This document shows positions 23,594-35,064 of a stretch of 64,000 nucleotides of DNA, piece after piece. The stretch lies in assembly GCA_036898135.1 (NCBI GenBank), contig CM072516.1:18058876-18122875 (forward strand), in the 5' to 3' direction. Position numbers and translations under genes: made by a program. The stretch's first letter is position 1; each line of letters begins with the position of its first letter. Under the pieces are notes generated by a model. That model ran no database searches. It was not told the DNA's origin and was given only the letters and a program-made list of their open reading frames with translations. The stretch is from Oncomelania hupensis (lineage: Eukaryota > Mollusca > Gastropoda > Littorinimorpha > Pomatiopsidae).

Positions 23594-23897
23594 TCGGTTT
23601 ATTATCCCTTTCTATCGGGAAACTCTGGGCCGCCTCCTCCGGGGAAGGCGTAGTCGCAGCCAGTGGCGCGCCCAAACCCTACCTACCTAACATTATTTGT
23701 GAATTTTTGACATGTTTGCTGGGGGAGCGAACCGGAGTACTCGGAGAAAACCCCCGAGACTTTGCCCGAGTCGAAAGTAAATAATATTCGGAGAAACATA
23801 ACGCCCAGAAGCTGGATCGAACCCACACCTGTCAGGCGCCATTGGTTTCTGGCTTGTGGACAAGGCAAGTTAGTCCCGCCTTAGCCCACTTGGCCAA
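23594..23897 (-). mobile_element. SINE family 6, tRNA-derived (copy 6a)
   Basis: The minus strand starts with a tRNA-like head: TGGCCAAGTGGGCTAAGGCG (A box, Leu/Ser-like), a long variable region, and GTGGGTTCGATCC (B box). A core with GGGTTTTCTCCGAGTACTCC and a 3' part with CCCAGAGTTTCCCGATAGAA follow. Copy 6b at 42,036-42,354 is very similar along its whole length. The GTTTTCTCCG core block is shared with SINE family 5. Confidence 0.85.
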
Positions 23898-23934
23898 ATT
23901 CGACGCATGCGCACAATGCTATCGTACTCTTAGT

Positions 23935-23978
23935 AAGGATTAGGGTCAGGGTTAGGGTTAGGGGTTAGGGTTAGGGTT
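23935..23978. repeat. Interstitial telomere-like TTAGGG tract 2
   Basis: Six to seven TTAGGG-type units with one TCAGGG and one GGGG variant, about 1.3 kb from tract 1, in the same orientation. Confidence 0.9.
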
Positions 23979-25749
23979 ACGACGCCTAAGAACATCGTGA
24001 AAAGGCCGGCACGACTTGACCTGCCGCATGCGCTAAGGCGCCCGGCCAAAAATAAGAAACCCGAAACTTTGATGATGTTACACTGGCAACTCTAGGACTA
24101 AAGAGTTGTAAAAACAACAGCAACGACAATAAAGAATTAAATAAAACATTTGTCTCCTCCTCCTCCTCCTCCATCAACACCACCAACAACATGATGACCA
24201 TGGTGATCAGCAGCAGTAACATCGTGAACATTTTCTTTTTCACCGTTGCAGTAATACTACCACAAAGTGATACATTATAGAAAATTGTCAATACATTATA
24301 CGATCGATTCTGACACAATAGCATCAACCTCCAATAACAGCAACTGCCATACCAGTGCCGTCGGCTCCATGGCAGTGTAATCATGGATTCCAGTGTTATT
24401 ACAGCTGGCGAGGTATTGACCCAAGCATCGAAGATCAATATCTATCCCTCCCTACCCGTATAAGTGAAGCCGGTGTTACTGGCGCAAGAAGGTGTAAAAA
24501 TAGAGATTTCATGCCACACAGAACAATGCAGCACGTCAGACTCTGGCCTTTTTAAGCTGGTGCTGGTGCGCTGATGTAGTGATTGGTAGTGAAATTACAC
24601 TCTTTCACGTCATGGCTGCAGTTCCAGTGCCTAAATTATAAGGAAAGCTACTGCATGATTTAGAATAAAATACATACCATGAACAATAACAGGGGAAATG
24701 TGTATAGCTTCAATATAGAAAATAAACTGATAGCGCTATAAACTACGATTAGAAAATACGTCAACGCGTTATAGGCTAATGGAGGTATTAACGTCGCGAA
24801 TTCATGGAAGTTTACAGTACTATAGAGCCTCACACAAGTATATCAGTAGCAAACGTTAATGAAGCAAGAATGCCTGTGTGTATTAAATTTATGTCAAAAT
24901 GTCTTATTGCAGGACTGAAAACCATGATTCAGCTATAAGATATTGCAAAAAACAAACAGAGCTAGCATGTTTATGTCACATTCTCAATAAATATACTGGA
25001 GTGGATGGATACATAAATCTCACCAACAAAGAGGCATCTTTAGTCCATACAATTTAAACACAGTTAGTTTGTTGCATGCATTAAAAATGTTGATTCCTTG
25101 GAACAATTTTAAAACTTTATCATTTGAGAGAATGAATGCAGATATTTCTCCTGTCTGTTTCTTCTTATTGTTTTTCTTGTTGTTCTTGACGTTTTTAAAC
25201 GGCAAATGAACAATATTATTTTTTAAAAAGTTGAATAAAGGAAATTCACATGCCAAGGTAAACAATTTAATCTGCAAAACGTGCAAATTTTTATTAAAAC
25301 AAATATCTAATGCAAATAAAATTGGGCGAGCCAAAAGAAAGGAAAAGTCTAGGCTAAGGTCAACTTTAAATCGCCATCAAGCTAACATCTTATTACAGAC
25401 AATCAAAGAAAATGACTTCAAAGAATTGAGAATTTCACGAAACGGTGTGAAAAAAATCAACTACAATTAACGAGCGATAGAAGAATATAGCTTATATTTA
25501 GCGCTGTGATGAGAAGGTATTGCTGATTGAGTTTATCCAATCGATCATCTATTTATACTAAAAGTTAAAAGGGAACTATGCAGAGTTCCAACCTAGCTAG
25601 CCAGTTACTGGTTCTTGGTGATAACATTCATTCTAATAAACTCTCTATTAAGTGTTATGCCTCTTTAAGTCACTTTTACTACGTAAAAATATCCTTTTGT
25701 GGCACTGTAATATAGTAAACTATGCATACACTGATTATGCATGATGTGA
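23979..25749. other. No recognisable gene
   Basis: A CTC-triplet run sits at 24,156-24,172. Open frames at 23,986-24,438 (minus, 150 codons) and 25,231-25,470 (plus, Lys-rich, 79 codons) match no family I recognise. Confidence 0.5.
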
Positions 25750-25829
25750 TGAAGAAGAAGAAGAAGAAGAAGAAGAAGAAGAAGAAGAAGAAGAAGAAGA
25801 AGAAGAAGAAGAAGAAGAAGAAGAAGATT
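25750..25829. repeat. (GAA)n microsatellite
   Basis: About 26 uninterrupted GAA units, directly beside retroposon copy A. Confidence 0.97.
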
Positions 25830-25849
25830 AGTTAGTTAGTTATTCATTG

Positions 25850-26398
25850 TTTATAGAGTCCGGGGACTGCAAACAGCCAAATCAGGACCACAACTTGGTT
25901 AAAAGAGGACACACTCCTGATCCGTATAAAAGATCTGCTGAAACAACCCTAATTGTAATACTGAAGGCATTCCACCAGCCGGTCACTTTACAATAAAGAC
26001 ATATCGCTGAGGCTTTACTCTAATTTATCGAACCCTCGTTTACAAAAACAAAACGGAATATAAACATCATTATAAAATATTAACAAAACTCGTACATAAA
26101 ATGCCTACATTGCTAAATAATAATACCATAGAAAGCCACAGTGACCATTTGGCAGAAAGCGTCCAAAATTCCCAAGCTGACCCAACAAGACCCCATACAC
26201 AAATGAAAAGTTTTGGACGAGTTTTCAAGAAAAAAGGTAGGTGACTGATCTAGCGAAGAAGATAGTAGATAGGACAGATTAGGAACGAGAAAGAGCAAAT
26301 GAGAATGACAGAAATAGTGGTAATTTAAAGCATTAAATGTCCAGAAAGTGGGGATACTATGTATACAGAAAACCCCAACACCCCCACCGGGGTAAGAA
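25850..26398 (-). mobile_element. (AATGT)-tail retroposon, diverged older copy (copy A)
   Basis: It is collinear with the copies at 28,650 and 39,852. Shared blocks are GATCTGCTGAAACAACCCTA, CACTTTACAATAAAGACAT, AAAATGCCTACATTGCTAAA, TTTTCAAGAAAAAAGGTAGG and CCAGAAAGTGGGGATACTAT. It differs at many positions, lacks the (AATGT)n tail and has no clear target duplication, so it is an older insertion. Confidence 0.85.
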
Positions 26399-26755
26399 GA
26401 AGAAGAAAAAATAGAACGAACAGGAACAACAAGAGCGTTAAGAACAACAAGAAAAACAATAAGAAGAAACAGACAGGAGAAATAAACAAGAAAAAAACAA
26501 CTACATATTAAACCGAAAAGGCAGAGCACGGACTTTTGAAAGTTTTCAGACCCAGATTCAAACAGCGTTGATCAATAACTGATCGGTGCTGGGACCAACG
26601 TGTTGGCAGACGGACAAGGGTCTCTAATCCCCTGATGAAGAACCCAAGCGCTGAACCTTGTCGTATTCGGTAACATCGATCAGAAAATCTTGTAACCGAC
26701 GTGATTTTCGAATTTTTGGCCAAACGCATTTCATTTTAAATGTATTCTTGTGTGC

Positions 26756-27125
26756 ACGGTGGCCTAATGGTAGAGCTTTGGCTTGCGGATCTGAAGGTCC
26801 AGGGTTCGAACCCAGGCCGGGGCATTGTGTAGTGTCCTTGGGAAAGACACTTTACTCCCGTTTCCTACTCCTTTGGATGAGAGTATAAACGGAGGTCTAG
26901 TGTGTGTCGCATACATTCCATCATAACGGACTTTAAAGATCCTGACGCTCATGTCCTAGACGGGTGAGTGCCGGTGACAAGAACACACCCAGCATGCACC
27001 TAGGTCCTTCTTCCCCATCCCTGGCTGCCCAGGATTGTGCTCAGTTGCATGGAGCGTTATTACGATGCGCCCCAAGGCTGCAAGTTGGCGCCTATGGCAG
27101 CCTGGGATCGTTCTTATTCAGAGGA
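26756..27125 (+). mobile_element. SINE family 2, tRNA-derived (copy 2a)
   Basis: The head GTGGCCTAATGGTAGAGC (A box) and GGGTTCGAACCC (B box) are tRNA-like. The body contains AGACACTTTACTCCCGTTTC, TATAAACGGAGGTCTAGTG and CTCATGTCCTAGACGGGTG. Its headless relative on the minus strand is at 17,403-17,605. The 3' limit is uncertain. Confidence 0.82.
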
Positions 27126-28635
27126 AGTTTTCTTCTCTTTCTCAGCCTCATTCCCCCGCACCGTCTCTCCCTTCGGTCTCCTTCCCATTTTTCGTTCATC
27201 ACTTTTCGATTATTAATGGTCATTAGAAGACAGCTCCACTAAATAAGTTGGCAAGGCTAAGATAGGCAAAGGATAGAAAATCGACTCCGAGTTTTCTTTC
27301 TCTGTCCGTCTCTCTTTAGTACACACAAAAGTCTTCAGACTACGTGACGTGCATTAATACGGCATTACAATTACACCTAAAACCTGACAGACTTGTGTTC
27401 ACACTTGACCTCCAAGAAACTAAAGAGATAAGGAGCACACCAAACTTGTACAAAGGAACTGTCTACGTCAAACGCCAAAACATCATTATTATGAAACTGA
27501 CCCAAATGTTTTCAGTTAATATCACAATAACCAACGACTAACAATAAATTCAGTTCCGATCTTCCGGACACCAAATCCTTCTACACAGATTACAAGTAAG
27601 CCCAAGTGCATTGTTTCGCCTCGGCAAGCAAACAACGAACACAACACCGCCACAACCGCCTTAAGAAACAGCAAACTTCGTATAACTTAACTTAAGGAAT
27701 GCAATAAAACGCAGCAAATCCCGCAAAAAATACACAGAAGATACTCAATCTACTATACAAAAGGAAACAAAATCCTTTTTTTAAAGAGCACAAACAAACA
27801 TGTGTCATAAGAGCAAAAAAAAAACTCTCGCGCAATAAAAACCCGTTTTAATGAAATCGCGCCAGTGCAAAAAGATAAAAATGCCGTTAAGTCCACCATA
27901 CACTCTTCGGATCAAGAGACAGGGGCAAGCAAACAGCGAGCGGCGTAGAAGGGTATTTACTGCTTATTTCTACCTGAGCGTGACATGACAAGGCCCTAAA
28001 ACTCGCAAGACGCTCGCGGTAATGGCTCGTTTCCGGAGGGATGACCGATAGCAGACCTTAAAACCCCCACTTCTTAAGATCCTCTTTGTCTCCCACTTCC
28101 CCCCGCTCGCTCCTTCAAACCCGGATCGAAAAATCGATCCATTATCAGTCAGCAGGGATCGATCCGTTCATTATCAGACAGGTAAAGGACACAAGGCCAC
28201 TGTGAAGACACGAGCAAACAATCTTGCTGTCTGCATGGTTGTGGAGGGTGACACTATACCAACATGACTAGGACCCGGTGTTATTCCTTGGCACGCCAAT
28301 GTAAACTATACTAAGCCAAGTCTTGACGCTAACTTCAGCTACACATACAAACAGACCCAAACAAGTGTTTAAGAGCTGTACAAGTAACTAGTAAGTATGA
28401 AAGTCAGGATTTTTTCAAAACTGTCCACTGTCCTTCAATCCAAAAATAAGTATCAAAGCTAAATGTCACGAAAAGTACAAATTTCGAGCACACCATCCCT
28501 CGTCAAAGTAATTCTTTAATTTAGTTTTAGTCCATTCACAATTTACGTTCTTTGATACCAAAAAAGTCACTGCCACCACCCCTTTATTCCTCCCTCCCCC
28601 CCCCAACACACACATATCCATAAGTTTACTTTTGC
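27126..28635. other. No recognisable gene
   Basis: Unique-looking sequence. Frames such as 27,344-27,541 show no recognisable domain. A C-rich run lies at 28,595-28,604. Confidence 0.5.
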
Positions 28636-28649
28636 AGACTATTCACAAA

Positions 28650-29226
28650 CATTACATTACATTACATTATTATTGCTTTAGGTCCAGCGGACTCTTCCGA
28701 GCCAAATCAGACCGGACAACCCCTGATCCGCATAAAAGATCTGCTGAAACAACCCTAGTGGTAAAACTGAAAGCTCTCCACCAGCCAGTCACTTTACAAT
28801 AAAGACATCCCACGCAGGGGACGGCTGAGGCTTCACCCCAACTTATCGAACCCCCGTTTACAAAAACAAAATAGAATACAAACATCATTATAAATTATCA
28901 ACAAAACACATACATATAAAATGCCTACATTGCTAAATAATAACATCACAGGAAGCCCTAGTGACCACCTGGCAGAAAGCGTCCAATATTCCCAAGCTGA
29001 TCCAACAGACCTCATACACAAATAAGGAGTCTTGTCCCGGAGTTTTCAAGAAAAAAGGTAGGAGACTGGTCTAGCGAAGAAGACGATAGTATAGCAGATT
29101 GACAGAACAGAGCAGAAATGAGTAAGAGCAAATGAGAAAGACAGCGACAGTGGGAATTTAAAGCACTAAATTTCCAGAAAGTGGGGATACTATTTATACT
29201 GAAACCCCCGGCACCCCAACGGGGGT
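28650..29226 (-). mobile_element. (AATGT)-tail retroposon, full copy with 14-bp duplication (copy B)
   Basis: A 577-bp element is flanked by a perfect 14-bp direct repeat AGACTATTCACAAA (28,636-28,649 and 29,227-29,240). The plus strand starts with repeated ACATT, so the element runs on the minus strand. It has a GC-rich 5' end (CCCCGTTGGGGTGCCGGGGG), an A/T-rich body and a 3' (AATGT)n tail after CTGGACCTAAAGCAATAATA. I see no tRNA-like A/B boxes at the 5' end and no coding capacity. It is therefore a non-autonomous retroposon of unclear promoter origin, needing a LINE partner. Confidence 0.9.
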
Positions 29227-30134
29227 AGACTATTCACAAAACCGTAGATCTTGTTGGTTAGTTGCTTTATAATCGTCTTCCTCTCTGAAATTATAAGTCC
29301 ATCCGCAGACCAGCCATCTTTTTTTTAAATCCTCTTTACAATTAAACACTAAAAAAGAGAGTCGTTGCCCGCATAATTCTTCGCACTGTCTTCCAAAACC
29401 ATCAACATGCATTGTGTTCAAACATCACTGTTAATTCTTAAGAAACAACCTCCATGTAACTTCTTCTTACCTCCCCCCCTTCCCCGCCTCTCACTCCACC
29501 CACCAATCGCTCTCTCTTTCTTCTTCTCCCCACTCCCCCTTTCACTATCTCTCCCAACCCTCCCATACCTTCTACCAGAATTTGTGATTGTTAAGCCCCA
29601 TGTGACATGCATGCCCCCTGCTCCCAGAATTATGTTTATCTGCAGGGTAACTTATCTATCAGTTCCAATCGCAGTAGGGCATGGTGCCAGAAATCTCTGT
29701 GGGTGACAAGAGATCTAGTGTGTTCTATATATGGTGCTATGCTCTTCAAAACCTCTACTACCTGTAGAGCTCTATAGAAGTACAGTATACCTTCGGTGTA
29801 CAACTCTGGTATTCAATAATACCCACATTATGTATCAAGTTCTATCGCCGAGGATTTATTAAGGGTATTTATATAGCGCTTTTTCCTAATGACATCAGTT
29901 CAAAGCGCAGTTCTCACGCATTATGAAAAGTAGTGAAACAAAAACGAGACACTAATAAATTATGCAAGGACATAATACAAACATGAAAAAGAATATTTAC
30001 AAATAAACTATAAAAGACGAGAGCGGGAGCGAGAGGAGGAGAGCAGCTAAACATAATGATGAGACACGGCTAAGAACAGAAGGTTGTTCTCATGTGCATC
30101 TGAGAGTGTCGGTGATTGGTTGAAATAGGACTAG
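29227..30134. other. No gene; possible repeat fragment at 29,860-29,910
   Basis: TATATAGCGCTTTTTCCTAA with a following CAAAGCGC resembles the tail of SINE family 4 (AAGTGCGCTATATAAG) on the opposite strand. A pyrimidine-rich stretch lies at 29,460-29,570. Confidence 0.4.
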
Positions 30135-30139
30135 CATAG

Positions 30140-30921
30140 TGTTACGTTTGAGACGCGCACGATAAGATCCGATCGTTTTGTTTTGCAAAGCATGCAATAA
30201 CAGAGTGTATTTACCTTTGATTTGATTTTGCGTTGTTGTTAGAAGAAGCTATTTTTGATAATTTTCGTTGGTCGATATTATTGGAGAATTTTCTAGAATT
30301 ACTTGTTTACTTTAGTATAGATCGAAGCATACGTAGATAAATTTAGTAATAACTAAGAGATTCTTCTAACCTAAATAAAGTTATATGACGTAAGACAGTG
30401 CACAATTCCGGTGACGAGTTTTATTCTGGTTGGGTGTTATTGCGTCATGCTGGAATGTTCAAACTTTCTCTCGATTATGGAGAGACTATATAAATGCTGC
30501 ACTGTGTTAGAGTAAAAATGCAGGGGCCGGGTAGCTCAGTTGGTAAGAGCGTCTTGCTAGTAACCGAAAGGTCGCTGGTTCGAATCCCGGATTGGTCAAC
30601 GTGTGATCATATTATTTTCCCCTTTACCAACAACTGGCCCGCTGTTGTCAGTATAAATCGGTCCAGTAGTCACCTATATGCGAAAGTGTCGTGTGACTAT
30701 AATCTACAAACAACAACAACAACAACAAGAGTAAAAAAGGTGATTGAGCGATCTTGTATGCAGTTGTTGATGTATGCTGAATAAAGTTGGAAAACTTTAT
30801 ACGACTCCTGCCTTGTTGCTGAGTGAATAGGCTGCGTTGACAAACAAATCTGAGTTACACTTAACAAGATTCAAGCATCGGGGCTGAATCAACAATTGAT
30901 AAAAACAACAACCGTGTAACA
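30140..30921 (+). mobile_element. Solo LTR with 5-bp duplication, carrying a SINE (copy L1)
   Basis: It starts TGTTACGTTTGAGACG and ends GTGTAACA, so TGTTAC...GTAACA is a small terminal inversion of the TG...CA type. CATAG flanks both sides (30,135-30,139 and 30,922-30,926). A TATA-like ACTATATAAATG near 30,485 and an AATAAAG poly(A) signal near 30,780 give the plus orientation. Removing the SINE at 30,519-30,727 leaves about 573 bp. No gag-pol interior adjoins, so it is a solo LTR left by LTR-LTR recombination. The superfamily cannot be told from the LTR alone. Confidence 0.9.
30519..30727 (+). mobile_element. SINE family 1 nested in solo LTR (copy 1b)
   Basis: It is nearly identical to copy 1a, with the same A box, B box, body and (AAC)n tail. 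AGAGTAAAAA lies just before (30,509-30,518) and after it (30,728-30,737) as a target duplication. It therefore entered after the LTR was in place. Confidence 0.92.
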
Positions 30922-30926
30922 CATAG

Positions 30927-31859
30927 GGTGTATTCGTGGAATGAAATAGAGACTGTGAAAAACGAAGGGTGGATGCTGATTTCGTGTGACTTGAAAATAT
31001 TGTGTAGGCTACTTCTATTTTTCAATGTGGTGATTCTGGATTCTGTTCATGACAGACACGGTAAATTAAATATTTATACTTTGTGATTTACTCTTTGAAA
31101 TATAATACTGATAACTAATTTTGTACATGCGTAAAATATTTTCATAAATCGATAAATGTAATTTTCTTTGAGACCGGGAACGAGATTGCTGCAAAGAAAG
31201 ATACAATTATATTATAGTTCAGCTATTTATTATTTTATTACTTTAGGACTTATAGTTTTCTTGAATTCCGTTTTAATTATTATTCTATTACTTTGAGTGA
31301 GAAAGAAGAGAACCATAAAATTAGCAAAACCTATATTGGTGTTGTGTTTCAACTGTTATGCATGCATTTTATGTCTTGAGTATTTCAAGTTTTTCTCTCT
31401 GTCTCAACTTGTGTAATTGTATAAGAAAAGACTTTTGATGAATGCATGTATACAAGAAATTGGAAAGTTAAAAACAGTATACAAACTAATATCAAGTCTG
31501 TATGACTCTTCTGAGAATAACGCTAATTATTTCATAACACGCACAGGAAGTTTGTGACAGAAACGATCAGAGAGGTAAGAATAGAACCAGCTTATTTATT
31601 ATGAACTGTTACGCCTACAGATTACTGCTAAGCTATAACTCAGTTTAAGCAATAACAACACATGGAATTCGGTTTACAAAATTATATACATGTATGCCTT
31701 AAAATAAATTCGTCACCAAGTAATCTTTTCCTCTACGTCGTATCATAAGCACAAAAGACTAATCTCGCATTCACGGGACAGTAAAGTAGGTTTTGAGTAT
31801 GTGTTATAGGTATACTTCTAATAACTAGTTCGAGCGCACACATACACATATTCTCTCCG

Positions 31860-31865
<6 letters not shown>
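30927..31865. other. No recognisable gene
   Basis: AT-rich unique-looking sequence. Confidence 0.5.
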
Positions 31866-31934
<69 letters not shown>

Positions 31935-31948
31935 ACTCACTCACTCAC
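31866..31948. repeat. (CT)n then (CACT)n microsatellite
   Basis: About 32 CT units followed by five CACT units and GCGCGCG. Confidence 0.97.
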
Positions 31949-32333
31949 GCGCGCGTATACTTATGTTATACATGTAGCCTTGTAGGTTATACATAAGCTA
32001 AACCATGTGGGAGAATGAGCATTTGCACATACAGGTATCTCTCCCATTGTTTGTTGTGTTACAAACAAGAGGATCGCTGCTGTTGAGGGGGCTTAAGAAA
32101 TATCCAAAGTTTTTGGCCGCGCACTGCTGAAATTTAGGGAGGTCGGATGTGCGTGTGCGGGAAAGAAAAACTACAGAAGACAGGCGATCGAATATTATCT
32201 CACTAAATCATCACCACGCTGATTGGGGTTTCCACAATACAAGTCATTCAGATCCTAAACAATACAAAACAAAGATAACTGTTTCCAAACTATAATAGTG
32301 TTACTGTATAAGGCATTCAGACCTAAACAATTC

Positions 32334-32373
32334 TTCTTCTTCTTCTTCTTCTTCTTCTTTTTCTTCTTCTTCT
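32334..32373. repeat. (TTC)n microsatellite
   Basis: About 13 TTC units with one interruption. Confidence 0.95.
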
Positions 32374-32560
32374 ATAAACTAAATCCTACATATACCTCCT
32401 AACACACTATGCTGAGAAATTATATCGTAAATTTACCTCGAGAGCATACACCATTTTATCTTATTTTATTTATTATTTATTTATATGATTGAGGATTTTT
32501 AGCGCGCACTTATCTCGCCGTACTTGACCAGACTATAGGCGCTGCAAGATAGTTCTAGTC

Positions 32561-32790
32561 CCGCCACCGTAACTCAGCGGTAGAGCGTTTGACTAGCACA
32601 CTGATGACCAGGTTCGAATCCCGTGATGGGCAAGATGTAAAAGTGGCCATTTTAACTTTTTGTTTTAGCAGTATGATTGCTCTAATGGTTCAGTGTTGAT
32701 TTAGGTCATTACCTTTTCTCCCAGGGGATGTTATCCTCGTCTGCCCTATCGCCATTTTTTTGTGTGTGTAGAGGCTAAAATGTCAAAGTG
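32561..32790 (+). mobile_element. SINE family 3, tRNA-derived (copy 3a)
   Basis: The head has an A-box-like TAACTCAGCGGTAGAGCG and B box GGTTCGAATCC followed by CGTGATGGGC. The body shares TTTTAGCAGTATGATTGCT and GGTTCAGTGTTGATT with copy 3b at 43,630-43,850. It has no tRNA 3' acceptor structure. Confidence 0.87.
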
Positions 32791-33069
32791 TATTCATTCT
32801 TCGACTAGGGCTTGCTACTTTTACCAACAAAAGTAAGTTTTTCATTCGTCGTATTTGTGTGAAAACAATTCCACTTTTTTCTTTCTTGTCACGTGCAAAT
32901 GTACGCGAATGCACGACAATAATGGAAAAAGAACAGGGTACGTTGGTGACAGCGTCGTGCACAAATTCTCTGGTTGAGTACGCAAGAACGAACAATTCTA
33001 TCGTATTTTCACATTCACAATCACAGCTCGGAGTCTGAGAACCTTCTAAATCGGAGAGAACATCGTCTC

Positions 33070-33074
<5 letters not shown>

Positions 33075-33118
<44 letters not shown>
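33075..33118. repeat. (CT)n microsatellite
   Basis: About 21 CT units. Confidence 0.96.
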
Positions 33119-33122
<4 letters not shown>

Positions 33123-34062
33123 CTTTTCTCTCCCACCCTCCCTACTCCTCCTTGGCCAACCACTTATTCTCTCCCTTAATATCGTGCTTTAGTCTATAAA
33201 TCTCTCAGATAATTTAAATTATAACCGTAGCAGCCCTTCGCAAAATTCGTTCGCATCACCCCTTTCTCGCAATGTTTTCTCTCACTCTTATACACATACA
33301 TCTATCAAAGAAGTCAAAACTCCCGTCAATCCCAAGCTGATGGGCAGACACCACCGGTCTACAAATCTCCCCAATCGTTCCAGCAGACATCGCAATACAA
33401 ACCTACCCTGAACCAATCTCACTTGAGCCCCCCAAAACACAATAAAAAGCAAGCCGCGACTAAACGAGCCTTCCTTTTCCTGCGACGTAATCCCTGTAAA
33501 TCTCCAGTTTAGGCTATCTTCTCGTACTATTGTACTTTTTTTCACATCCGACTTTACAAAGGATTGGATGAAAATCCGTGCAATAATAGCGCGGGCAGCG
33601 TTTTGCATTTGAAGAAAAAACGAAATCGCGCTCCCTTCCTTACAATGTAAATTAGCACCTTAAATGCGACTCACTTAAAGGAACAAAAATTAGTGCTAAA
33701 GATTCCATTGTCATTTATAATGCATATTGAAGGAATTCTTACAGAGAAGAATTCGAAACCTTCCCTTTAGATTTTATTCTTCTTCGGCTCCACTTTGTTT
33801 TGTTGTTGTTGTTGTTGTTGCTGGTGTTGTTGTTGTTGTAGCTACTGTTGCCGACGACGACGAAGAGGCTGATGCTGTTGCCGATGATAATGATGACAAC
33901 TCTTTTTTACACAAGCGCAAAGTAAGAATAAAATACTGTAATGGAAGCAAGGATATACGTTTATAAAGCGCAAAAAAAATCTAAATGTAAATCCAGTGTC
34001 TTTTGGGTATTATTTTAATAAAAGAAAAAGGCAAATTTTACTCAATTTAGACTACATAAGAT
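33119..34062. other. No gene; GTT-rich patch
   Basis: (GTT)n with variants lies at 33,796-33,850. The minus frame at 33,288-33,608 (106 codons) is not recognised. Confidence 0.5.
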
Positions 34063-34130
<68 letters not shown>

Positions 34131-34131
34131 A
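34063..34131. repeat. (ATC)n microsatellite
   Basis: About 23 uninterrupted ATC units. Confidence 0.97.
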
Positions 34132-34248
34132 TAAATAACAAAAAAGCATATTACTGTTTTAGAATGAACCCTTTTCCTGAATAATTGCAAGAAAAGACAG
34201 AAAAGAGCTGGCGTATTTTTGCTCTCCCAGCAATTCACTGGAAACCAC

Positions 34249-34312
34249 GCGCGCGCACACACACACCCACACACACACCTACACACACACACACACGCAC
34301 GCACACACCCAC
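34249..34312. repeat. (CA)n microsatellite
   Basis: CA repeats interrupted by CCC and CG, starting with a GCGCGC patch, next to LTR copy L3. Confidence 0.94.
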
Positions 34313-34345
34313 CACGATCACTCTCCCATACTGGTTTTCAGAGAT

Positions 34346-35059
34346 TGTTACACTCGATGTTGTTTTTTTCTCAATCAGTAGTTGATTCAGCCCCGATGCT
34401 TGAAATCCTGATAGGTGTAACTCAGATTCGTTTATCCACGCAACCCGTTCAATCATCAACAAGGCTGGAGTCGTCGTATGAAGTTTTCCACTTTTATTCA
34501 GCACTCATCAACAACGGCATACAGTCGCTCAATCGCTTTTTCCAATCCACAATTCTCAACTATGAACTTTACACCTTTTAACAACTTTCTCAACTCTAAT
34601 ACAACAACTCTCTCTACTGTCAACTCTCTCTAAAAAAAAAACACCTTTTGAAACAGTGCGGCACTATATATATAGTCTCTCTAAACTCCAGAAAGAGCGA
34701 GAATACCCCCACACACCTCAACCAATCAGAAGTAATTTCATCATCACTGTCTCACGTCATACAACCTTATTTGGAATGGAAGCTTCCATGGTTACCACTA
34801 GAACTATCCATACGCTTCGATCGATAGTAAACAACCAACTCTAGAAAATTCTCAAATAATATCGACCAACTAAAATTACCAACGTTATACAAAGCTTCTT
34901 CTAACAACAACGAAAAATCAAATCAAAGATAAATACACTCTATTACTGCATGCTTAGCAAAACAAAACGATCTGATCTATCGCGCGCGTCACACACGCAA
35001 GCCTATTATTGTGCGCATTTCACACTAAACCTACCATCGCACGCGTCTCCAACGTAACA
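34346..35059 (-). mobile_element. Solo LTR with 5-bp duplication (copy L3)
   Basis: A minus-strand copy, 714 bp. It starts on the complement with TGTTACGTTGGAGACGCG and ends GAGTGTAACA. The 5-bp GAGAT (plus-strand reading) flanks both ends (34,341-34,345 and 35,060-35,064). It shares with L1 and L2 the AATTTTCTAGAATT-like block, the TATA region and the TTCAAGCATCGGGGCTGAAT segment near the 3' end. Confidence 0.9.
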
Positions 35060-35064
35060 GAGAT

